Positions 1-5,271 of a stretch of DNA of 8,811 nucleotides are shown here, piece after piece. A program made the position numbers and the translations under genes. Source of the stretch: Nitrosopumilaceae archaeon (GTDB lineage: Archaea; Thermoproteota; Nitrososphaeria; Nitrososphaerales; Nitrosopumilaceae); the NCBI GenBank assembly GCA_021296165.1, contig JAGWAW010000047.1, forward strand, positions 1 through 8,811. Reading direction: 5' to 3'. The notes beneath the pieces are model-generated. The model was not told the DNA's origin and made no database searches. It worked only from the letters and a program-made list of their open reading frames with translations. Every line of letters begins with the position of its first letter. The stretch's first letter is position 1.

Positions 1-132
1 TTTCGATCCATATAGCTTGTCATATTCCTGTGGTGTCCTCTTAGCTGTGCCTAAGCGACATGATTTCCATACACTACAACGGTGTCCCGGCTCGCCAAAA
101 ATTAAATATGCGCCGCCGGGACCGTCCGTGGC
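1..132. other. AT-richer non-coding stretch upstream of the first gene
   Basis: No reading frame here looks like a protein: the short open frames have no recognisable motif or membrane segment. The stretch is clearly more AT-rich than the genes to its right. Its right part carries the TATA box of the membrane protein that starts at 133. The left part (about 1-90) could be the 3' flank of an upstream gene outside the window. I see no tRNA, terminator hairpin or repeat in it. Confidence 0.5.
101..109 (+). promoter_or_regulatory. TATA box (box A) for the small membrane protein
   Basis: ATTAAATAT is centred 28 nt before the ATG at 133, the spacing expected if archaeal transcription begins at or next to the start codon (leaderless mRNA). 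No Shine-Dalgarno sequence lies before the ATG, which fits. It is the most AT-rich patch near the gene. Confidence 0.6.
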
Positions 133-384
133 ATGGGAGTCCACAACAACGTGCACATACCCTCCGAGTCTTGGCCCCACTGGACTTGGTATGCGATCGA
201 GTTCGGCATAGTGATGGCCGTCTCCATGCTGGTCTCCCGAGAGATCACCGACTCCATAGAGAGCCTGGGCCCCACCCAGCAGAACTGGGTGTTCTATGGA
301 ATAGTGGGGGGAATATTCCTGGCGTGGTACATACTGATCCGGGGCTATGTGCTCAAGAAGAGGATCCTGCAGACCCGCTACTAG
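133..384 (+). CDS. Small two-helix membrane protein, unknown function
   Basis: An 83-residue protein that I cannot assign to a named family with certainty. The first ~16 residues are polar and His/Trp-containing. Helix 1 spans about residues 18-36, then a polar loop with several acidic residues and a TQQNW stretch, helix 2 about 51-71, and a basic tail (KKR near residue 75) that predicts a cytoplasmic C-terminus. Aromatic residues flank both helices. The ATG is chosen because a TATA box sits 28 nt upstream, giving a leaderless transcript. Small two-helix proteins like this are often accessory subunits of membrane complexes; in ammonia-oxidising thaumarchaea, small subunits of ammonia monooxygenase or respiratory complexes are one possibility, but no amo gene is visible next to it, so this is speculation. 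Its last 32 nt overlap the 3' end of queC on the other strand. Confidence 0.75.
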   Translation: MGVHNNVHIPSESWPHWTWYAIEFGIVMAVSMLVSREITDSIESLGPTQQNWVFYGIVGGIFLAWYILIRGYVLKKRILQTRY

Positions 385-1048
385 GCGCGTAGGTGGTCTT
401 GTCGGGTATGCCCGCATCGGCGAAGGCGGCCATCCTGTTGCGGCACGACTCGCACGTGCCGCAGTGCTCCTCCCCGTCCAGATAGCAGCTCCACGCGCCG
501 TATATGGCGTCACCCAGCGCCTCCAGGCCGCTGCGCAGCAGCATCCCCTTGGATATGCCGTCCATGTACGGGGACCACACCCGGACGCGGCGGCGCACGC
601 CCTGCGCGATGCCGTCCTCCTCGCCCAGATTCAGCGCCCCCTCCAGCGCCTCGGCGAAGGCGGGGCGGCAGTCCGGGTACTGCATGTCGCCGGTGTGGGC
701 GCCGTACGCCACCATCTCCGCCCCGATGGAGTACGCCCAGGCCGCCGCCACCGAGAGGAAGACGGCGTTGCGCACCGGCACCACTATGGAGTACTCAAAG
801 GCGCCCGGCATGGGGGCGCGGGGGTCTGTCAGCACGTTGGAGGCGCCGTACAGCCTCTCCATGAAGCCCACGTCCACGACCCGGTGCTCCCTCATGCCCA
901 GCATCCCGGCGAGCCGCCGGGCGGCGCCGATCTCCGGGCCGGCCCTCTGCCCGTACGAGAAAGTTATGCCGTATATGTCGTAGTTTGAGAGGCGGGCGGC
1001 GGTGCACACCGAGTCTATCCCCCCACTGAACACCAGCACGGCCTTCAC
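353..1048 (-). CDS. queC: 7-cyano-7-deazaguanine (preQ0) synthase QueC
   Basis: QueC converts 7-carboxy-7-deazaguanine plus ammonia and ATP to preQ0, which archaea insert into tRNA at position 15 and turn into archaeosine. The 231-residue protein opens with the ATP-pyrophosphatase PP-loop SGGIDS (residues 8-13). Near the C-terminus are the four zinc-binding cysteines of the family, Cys188, Cys196, Cys199 and Cys202 (HCGTCESC), followed by RNRMAAF and the typical IPDKTTY ending. I place the start at the GTG at 1048 rather than the ATG at 1054: GGAGG at 1060-1056 then has a 7-nt spacer, GTGA overlaps the thrB stop by 4 nt, and VKAVLVFSGG matches the usual N-terminus. Starting at the ATG would add only two residues. 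An odd Ser/Gly/Ala tail of about 11 residues follows IPDKTTY; most of it is encoded opposite the end of the neighbouring membrane-protein gene. Last gene of the GTPase-thrB-queC operon. Confidence 0.95.
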   Translation of the reverse strand: MKAVLVFSGGIDSVCTAARLSNYDIYGITFSYGQRAGPEIGAARRLAGMLGMREHRVVDVGFMERLYGASNVLTDPRAPMPGAFEYSIVVPVRNAVFLSVAAAWAYSIGAEMVAYGAHTGDMQYPDCRPAFAEALEGALNLGEEDGIAQGVRRRVRVWSPYMDGISKGMLLRSGLEALGDAIYGAWSCYLDGEEHCGTCESCRNRMAAFADAGIPDKTTYAPSSGSAGSSS

Positions 1049-1971
1049 GGCCATTCCTCCACAGTGCGGGCCCCCTCCGCCGGCCGGCAGGGTATGGTGG
1101 TGCAGCCGACGCCGGCGCGCGCAAACCCCTCCCTCATGGCCGCCTGCACCTCCCCGGTGCGGGAGTCGCCGTCCATCAGGGCTATGACCGACGGCCCCGC
1201 CCCGCTGATGGTCACGCCCGCCGCCCCAGCCTCGACGGCCAGCCTCTTGATGTCCCCATACCCGGGTATCATGCCCATGCGCGCCGGCTCGGCTATCATA
1301 TCCCTGACCGACTCGCCCATCAGGCCTATGTCGCCGTCCATCACCCCGGCCACCATGGAGGCCGCCGAGGCCACGTTGGCCGTGACGCTGCCCAGGGGTA
1401 TGCTCTTGGGGACCGCCCCGCGCGACACCTGGGTCTTGCTCTCGGGGACCTTGGTGTCCGGCACGGCCACGCAGAGGGCCAGCCCCTCGGGCGGCCGCAG
1501 GGCCGTCACGCCCAGCGGGTCGGTCCTGACTATCACGAATCCGCCGCACACCGAGGCGGCCACGTTGTCGTAGTGTATGGCGCCGGCGCTGGCCCGCTCC
1601 CCGTACCCGGCGTACCTCACCAGGGTTGTGCGGTCCAGCCCCAGGCCGAAGAGCTCGTTGCAGGCGACCGCCGCCGCCGCCGCCGACGCGGCGCTGCTCC
1701 CCATGCCGTACCCGGCCGGCACGCCCTTGCGTATGGTGATGTGGACCCCGCCGGTGCCGAAGTCGTCCCGCATGGCCCCGGCCACGATGCCCGCTGTGTT
1801 CCTGCCCGGGTCAGACGGCACGCCGCCGTCGGCGGTTATGGTTATGGAGTGACTACCGCTCTCCTCTACGCGTATGGTGTCATGCCGGCCATCCAGCGCC
1901 ATCCCGAACACGTCAAAGCCGGCGCCCAGATTGGCCGTGGAGGCGGGGGCCTCCACGGTGACAGTCCTCAG
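1045..1971 (-). CDS. thrB: Homoserine kinase (GHMP family), probable CTG start
   Basis: ThrB phosphorylates the side-chain hydroxyl of homoserine with ATP, the penultimate step of threonine synthesis. At about 308 residues it has normal length. The N-terminus APASTANLGAGFD (residues 8-20) is the first GHMP motif, GVPAGYGMGSSAAS (83-96) is the glycine-rich phosphate-binding motif 2, and ISGAGPS (255-261) is motif 3. I set the start at CTG 1971: a GGAGGTG at 1983-1977 stands 5 nt before it, CTGA overlaps the stop of the upstream GTPase by 4 nt, and the resulting (M)RTVTVEAPAS keeps the first beta strand. The nearest ordinary start, GTG at 1956, would remove that strand and has only a weak GAGG before it. 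Middle gene of the operon; its last codons contain the queC ribosome site. Function is secure; the start is less so. Confidence 0.93.
   Translation of the reverse strand: MRTVTVEAPASTANLGAGFDVFGMALDGRHDTIRVEESGSHSITITADGGVPSDPGRNTAGIVAGAMRDDFGTGGVHITIRKGVPAGYGMGSSAASAAAAAVACNELFGLGLDRTTLVRYAGYGERASAGAIHYDNVAASVCGGFVIVRTDPLGVTALRPPEGLALCVAVPDTKVPESKTQVSRGAVPKSIPLGSVTANVASAASMVAGVMDGDIGLMGESVRDMIAEPARMGMIPGYGDIKRLAVEAGAAGVTISGAGPSVIALMDGDSRTGEVQAAMREGFARAGVGCTTIPCRPAEGARTVEEWP
1056..1060 (-). promoter_or_regulatory. Shine-Dalgarno site of queC
   Basis: GGAGG on the minus strand, 7 nt before the GTG at 1048 but only 1 nt before the ATG at 1054, so the spacing favours the GTG start. It lies inside the last codons of thrB and encodes part of that protein's Glu-Glu-Trp-Pro tail. 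Confidence 0.7.
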
Positions 1972-2723
1972 TCCTCCACCTCCTCGCCCATGTTGAGTAT
2001 GCGGCTCAGGGCCGCCTCCAGATCCGCCATCCCGTCGCCGGTGGCGCTCGAGACGGGGATTATCTCCTGCGGGTACTCCTCGTCCATGCCCGCCGCGATC
2101 GCCGATATGAGCGAGTACATCCTGCCCGGGGCCTCGGCGGCCGCCTCCTCCAGGGCGGCGGCGGCGTCGGACGCCCACCCCAGTATGCGGTCGGGGGGGG
2201 CGGCAGCGATGTCGGACTTGCTCAGCACGTTGACGCAGGGCAGCCCCACCCGGAGCCGGATGGAGGCGGCCAGCAGCGAGACGGAGATGTAGTTGGAGGC
2301 GCTGCCCATCATGGCCCCGTCAAAGAGGAAGACGGCCGCCTTGGTGTCGGCCGACATGCCCGAGGCCAGGTACGGCCCGCTGCTCCTGTACGCGAAGAGC
2401 TCCACTTGGCCGGGCGTGTCCACCACCAGGTAGTCGGGGTTCACCGCGTCGATCTCGCCCTGTATCTCATCCAGGCGGGCGGCGGTCATGTCGTTGGCCA
2501 TGACCAGTCCGCCGTTGGGCCCCAACTCGTACCGCCGCATCACCGAGACCACGTCCACGTGGTCCCGGACGTCTATGTCCGGCGCGTACGGGAGCGACTC
2601 GGCGCCGGGATCTAGGTTCAGCAGGGCCGGGAACACCCCCTGGTTGTTGTAGTATTGGTGCAGCCGGTGGGCCAGCAGCGACTTGCCAGATCCGGCCGTG
2701 CCCAGCACGAATACACACCTCAC
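1968..2723 (-). CDS. GPN-loop GTPase (archaeal Gpn family)
   Basis: A 251-residue GTPase of the GPN-loop family, dimeric proteins whose eukaryotic relatives (Gpn1-3) help assemble RNA polymerase II; the archaeal role is not settled. Visible motifs in order: P-loop GTAGSGKS (8-15), the signature Gly-Pro-Asn at 68-70 (ELGPNGG), switch II DTPGQVE (102-108), the base-recognition motif NVLSKSD (165-171) and a C-terminal SSATG. Length is typical. The start is GTG at 2723; no Shine-Dalgarno is present, and a TATA box lies about 28 nt upstream, so the transcript is probably leaderless. First gene of a leftward operon with thrB and queC. It is divergent from the UPF0104 membrane protein across only 52 bp. 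The C-terminus is unusually acidic because its codons double as the thrB ribosome-binding site. Confidence 0.95.
   Translation of the reverse strand: MRCVFVLGTAGSGKSLLAHRLHQYYNNQGVFPALLNLDPGAESLPYAPDIDVRDHVDVVSVMRRYELGPNGGLVMANDMTAARLDEIQGEIDAVNPDYLVVDTPGQVELFAYRSSGPYLASGMSADTKAAVFLFDGAMMGSASNYISVSLLAASIRLRVGLPCVNVLSKSDIAAAPPDRILGWASDAAAALEEAAAEAPGRMYSLISAIAAGMDEEYPQEIIPVSSATGDGMADLEAALSRILNMGEEVED
1977..1983 (-). promoter_or_regulatory. Shine-Dalgarno site of thrB
   Basis: GGAGGTG on the minus strand is a 7-nt match to the archaeal anti-Shine-Dalgarno sequence. It lies 5 nt before CTG 1971 and 20 nt before GTG 1956, so it supports the CTG start. It sits inside the acidic GEEVED tail codons of the upstream GTPase gene. 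Confidence 0.65.
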
Positions 2724-2747
2724 GGGGGACAGGTCCGCTGCCTTGGC

Positions 2748-2755
2748 TTATATTT
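2748..2755. promoter_or_regulatory. Shared TATA box of two divergent genes
   Basis: TTATATTT lies almost exactly midway in the 52-bp gap between the start codons at 2723 (-) and 2776 (+). Its centre is about 28 nt from the GTPase start and about 24 nt from the membrane-protein start, so one near-symmetric box could serve both directions. No second AT-rich patch exists in the gap, and neither start has a Shine-Dalgarno sequence. Confidence 0.6.
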
Positions 2756-2775
2756 GAACCCGTGAAACCACCGCA

Positions 2776-3789
2776 GTGAAATGGAGAGTGGTGGCAGTCT
2801 TGGCCACCCTGGTACCCATCGGCGTAATCGCGGTGCAGTTTGACATACAGCTGCAGGACCTGCTGGCCATAGGGCTGCTTCCCTTTGTGGCGTCGGTGCT
2901 CATAATGATGGCCAAGCTGGGCCTGCAGGGGGCCAAGTTCACCTATATCGCCAAGTCGTACGCGAGCGGGGTGGGCTCGGCCGTCACGCTCTCGGGGGTG
3001 CGGGTGGGCGCCGAGTTCATCAAGTTCTCCACCCCGATGTTCATAGGCGCCGAGTTCATCATGATATACTACCTGCACAAGAAGAAGGTGCCCCCCTCCA
3101 AGTCGGCCTGGATAGCCTTTGTGGACATAGTCACCGAGGTGCTGGCCGCCGGCATACTCTCCATAGCCGCCGCCGCCTTGGCCCTAGCCGCCGGCTCGTA
3201 CACTGTGGGGGTGGTGGTGCTGGCCGTCAGCGTGCCCATCACGGCCATCTGGACCGTGCTCTTCTTTCTGTCGGCGAGGAGGGACTTTAGGGTGCCCCGA
3301 ATGCTCCGCGCCTTGGCGCGCCGGGCGGCCAGGGAGCGGGGTACGCACTATATCGACGAGGCCGACAAGTGGCTGGAGGGCATATGCCGCACCAGCCGGG
3401 AGAACGCCGGCTCGGCCAAGTCCTCGCGGGTCTTTGTAAACTCGCTGCTGATGTCGCTGGCCTCCTGGGTGTTGTACGGGATATCGTTCCTGGCCATAGC
3501 GGTGGGCGTGGGGTATGCCATTACGGCTTTTGATTCGGTGATGGCGGTGATGGCCGCCAACGCGATAGCCAACCTGCCCGTCACCATAGGGGGCGCGGGG
3601 CTGGCGGAGCTGGGCATATTCGGGTATCTAAACGACGCCAACCCCTTCGACTTTTCCCTGCCGGAGGGCGGTGTGGAGTGGAACGCCATAGTGGGCTGGC
3701 GCATAGCCACCTATTACATACCGATCGTGATAACGTGGCTGCTGCTGGTGAAGCTGGCCCTGAGCCGCGTGCGCCGCTCCGACGTGTAG
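2776..3789 (+). CDS. UPF0104 / lysylphosphatidylglycerol synthase TM-region-like membrane protein
   Basis: A 337-residue integral membrane protein. Hydrophobic segments lie at about 5-22, 29-48, 81-100, 112-138, 142-166, 223-247, 253-280 and 305-328, with a charged basic cytoplasmic loop at about 167-215. The family pattern is seen in GVRVGAEFIKFSTP (74-87) followed by a YYLHKKKVP segment, and in the conserved NLPVTIGGAGLAELG (266-280). Relatives include the membrane domain of bacterial MprF and archaeal AglD; they act in lipid-linked amino-acid or sugar transfer or in lipid flipping. There is no soluble aminoacyl- or glycosyl-transferase domain here, so the substrate cannot be named. The start is a GTG without a ribosome site, about 24 nt from the shared TATA box. 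The gene stands alone: the following SDR seems to have its own promoter. Confidence 0.85.
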   Translation: MKWRVVAVLATLVPIGVIAVQFDIQLQDLLAIGLLPFVASVLIMMAKLGLQGAKFTYIAKSYASGVGSAVTLSGVRVGAEFIKFSTPMFIGAEFIMIYYLHKKKVPPSKSAWIAFVDIVTEVLAAGILSIAAAALALAAGSYTVGVVVLAVSVPITAIWTVLFFLSARRDFRVPRMLRALARRAARERGTHYIDEADKWLEGICRTSRENAGSAKSSRVFVNSLLMSLASWVLYGISFLAIAVGVGYAITAFDSVMAVMAANAIANLPVTIGGAGLAELGIFGYLNDANPFDFSLPEGGVEWNAIVGWRIATYYIPIVITWLLLVKLALSRVRRSDV

Positions 3790-3826
3790 GGCCGCGTCTT
3801 CCTGATACTCCAGCTCCACATAATCC

Positions 3827-3834
3827 ACATATAC
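3827..3834 (+). promoter_or_regulatory. TATA-like box for the SDR gene
   Basis: ACATATAC is centred about 26-27 nt before the GTG at 3857, the spacing seen before other genes in the window. A second AT-rich patch (CATAATC, about 3819-3825) lies slightly further upstream. There is no Shine-Dalgarno sequence before the GTG. Confidence 0.45.
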
Positions 3835-3856
3835 GCGGGCAGGGAATGGGCATCTG

Positions 3857-4636
3857 GTGGACTTTGGGGGCGAGACGGTTCTGGTCACCGGGGCCTCCTC
3901 GGGGATAGGCCGCGATGCCGCGCTGGCGTTTGCCAGGCGGGGGGCGGCGCTGGTACTGGTGTCCCGCCGCCGGGACCTCCTCGAATCGCTGCGCGACGCC
4001 ATACGCGGGGAGGGAGGCCGGGCCGTGGCCATACCCTGTGACGTCTCAGACCGGCCCGCCGTGGATGCGGCGGCCTCCCGCATTCTGGAGTCGGGGTGCC
4101 CGGACATACTGGTGAACAACGCCGGCTTTGCCGTGTTCGGGAGCGTACTGGACTCGGACATATCCGACATAGAGTCGCAGATGGCCACCAACTACCTGGG
4201 GATGGTGTATGTGACCAAGGCGTTCCTGCCGCACATGGTGGAGCGCCGCTCCGGGCACATAGTGAACGTGGCCTCGGTCGCGGCCAGCTTCGGACTGCCC
4301 ACGGCGGCAGCATACTGCGCCTCAAAGTCGGCGATGCTGGGGTTCTCCGAGGGCATGCGCCACGAGCTGGCCGGAACGGGGGTGGGCGTGACGGTGGTCA
4401 GCCCCATCACTGTGCGCACCGGGTTCTTCGGCGGGGCCGAGGTCCCCGGCTACTCGGTGAGCTCCGGGTCGGTGGCCTCCTGCATACTGCGCGCCGCCCG
4501 CTCCCCCCGCGCCGAGATAACCGTCCCGGCGGCGGCGCGCCTGGCCATATGGGCAAAGCACGGCATACCATACCTGGCCGACAGCATAATTGCCAAGGTG
4601 TTCGCCCGCAGGGCGCGCCGCTGGGCCGGCGCATGA
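3857..4636 (+). CDS. Short-chain dehydrogenase/reductase (classical SDR)
   Basis: A 259-residue NAD(P)-dependent oxidoreductase of the classical SDR family. The Rossmann cofactor motif TGASSGIG is at 11-18, CDVSD at 61-65, NNAG at 87-90, and the catalytic tetrad is complete: Asn112, Ser140, Tyr153 and Lys157 (YCASK). The SPITVRTGF stretch (182-190) replaces the usual PG motif after the active site. Ser-Arg-Arg at 36-38, after the second beta strand, suggests NADPH preference. The substrate is unknown; 3-oxoacyl reductase and lipid-related ketoreductase roles are both possible. The basic, hydrophobic C-terminus (about 215-259) could associate with the membrane. The GTG start has no ribosome site, but a TATA-like box stands about 27 nt upstream. 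It ends 7 bp from the stop of the convergent zinc-ribbon gene. Confidence 0.92.
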   Translation: MDFGGETVLVTGASSGIGRDAALAFARRGAALVLVSRRRDLLESLRDAIRGEGGRAVAIPCDVSDRPAVDAAASRILESGCPDILVNNAGFAVFGSVLDSDISDIESQMATNYLGMVYVTKAFLPHMVERRSGHIVNVASVAASFGLPTAAAYCASKSAMLGFSEGMRHELAGTGVGVTVVSPITVRTGFFGGAEVPGYSVSSGSVASCILRAARSPRAEITVPAAARLAIWAKHGIPYLADSIIAKVFARRARRWAGA

Positions 4637-4643
4637 CATCCCC

Positions 4644-4952
4644 CTACTCCAGCTCCTTCTCCTTCTTGCTCTTCTGCCACCAGTCCAGGTAGTCGTCCTG
4701 GATGTCCTGCCTGGTCTTCTCCCGGCGGTTGAGCCGTATCCGTATGTCGGAGACTTGCTCGCGGGTGGCGTACAGTCCGCACCTCTTGCAGATGAAGTGC
4801 TTGGTGGCCGCCTCAGACTTCATAGGGAACTCTATCTCGTCGTACAGCCTGTACAGGTCATCCTTGCTCCTGTCCTCCTCGGACGTCTCGGCCTCGTACT
4901 TGGCCTGCACCTTCTTTCTCTCCACCGCGGTGCATTCGGGGCAGTTGGGCAT
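4644..4952 (-). CDS. Small four-cysteine zinc-ribbon-like protein
   Basis: A 102-residue, highly charged protein that I do not recognise as a named family. Two CxxC pairs, Cys4/Cys7 (CPEC) and Cys55/Cys58 (CKRC), could together bind one zinc ion. The 47 residues between them are rich in Glu, Lys, Arg and Asp. The C-terminal ~40 residues are charged and probably helical (possible coiled coil), with a WWQKSKKEKE ending. It is likely cytosolic, perhaps a nucleic-acid or protein-binding adaptor; no catalytic motif is seen. The ATG at 4952 is chosen over upstream in-frame starts because CPEC follows directly and a TATA box (CTTTTATG) lies about 27 nt before it; the 34 residues that would be added look non-coding. 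Divergent from the TSUP permease region and convergent with the SDR. Confidence 0.85.
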   Translation of the reverse strand: MPNCPECTAVERKKVQAKYEAETSEEDRSKDDLYRLYDEIEFPMKSEAATKHFICKRCGLYATREQVSDIRIRLNRREKTRQDIQDDYLDWWQKSKKEKELE

Positions 4953-4975
4953 CGCCGCTCGGCGCCGGCAAAGTC

Positions 4976-4983
4976 CATAAAAG
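4976..4983 (-). promoter_or_regulatory. TATA box for the zinc-ribbon gene
   Basis: CTTTTATG on the minus strand is centred about 27 nt before the ATG at 4952. No Shine-Dalgarno sequence is present. This predicts a leaderless transcript and supports the short form of the protein. Confidence 0.6.
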
Positions 4984-5055
4984 CCTACCGAACAGCGGAG
5001 AGGAATACTCCCGCGGCTCGGCGGGGGGACCAGAGTCCACGCCGCAATCAACAAA

Positions 5056-5063
5056 TTTTTATC
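5056..5063 (+). promoter_or_regulatory. Probable TATA box upstream of the TSUP permease
   Basis: TTTTTATC, preceded by further A/T bases from 5051, is the only strong AT-rich patch between the zinc-ribbon promoter and the permease. Transcription would begin near 5084-5089, where GTG codons occur (5082, 5087), but these are not in the permease frame. It therefore implies a leader of about 185 nt before the ATG at 5272, or an unrecognised leading frame. Confidence 0.5.
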
Positions 5064-5271
5064 TCAACTGCGGCGGTGTCCGTGTCGTGGTGGGTCGGGC
5101 GCTGTTTGCTGTATTCGCTGCCCGGCGCCCGGGTCTGCATGATGAACGGGGCGTCCCGTGCACGTGGACCTGCAGGCCGCCCGCCCGCCCCGGGGATGGC
5201 GCTGCACCGCGCATGCCGGAGGCCGCAGGGGCCGCGGACGGGTATGGGAGGGTGCCTGGGCGTCCGGCATC
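5064..5271 (+). other. Unassigned leader between TATA box and TSUP coding region
   Basis: About 200 GC-rich bases with no convincing protein. A GTG at 5087, 27-28 nt after the TATA box, opens a 79-codon frame running to 5326, but its product has no motif and quickly becomes Pro/Arg-rich like a shadow frame. The permease frame itself carries tandem TGA stops at 5140-5145. GGAGGGTG at 5247-5254 resembles a ribosome site but stands 17 nt from the ATG at 5272. The region may be an untranslated leader, a leader ORF, or a sign of a sequence error. Confidence 0.4.

Noticed and set aside
1049..1549. Long upstream extension of queC to 1549
   Set aside because: The added residues are Arg/Gly/His-rich and lie in a shadow frame of thrB; the SGGIDS motif directly follows the GTG at 1048, as in other QueC proteins.
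1972..2178. Upstream extension of thrB to 2178
   Set aside because: It lies inside the GTPase gene in another frame, is Arg/Gly-rich, and has no counterpart in homoserine kinases.
4953..5054. N-terminal extension of the zinc-ribbon protein to 5054
   Set aside because: The TATA box at 4976-4983 would lie inside this extension, and the added residues do not look coding.
5158..5271. In-frame extension of the TSUP permease to GTG 5158
   Set aside because: The extra 38 residues are Arg/Pro/Gly-rich with no membrane segment, and no promoter or ribosome site fits a start at 5158.
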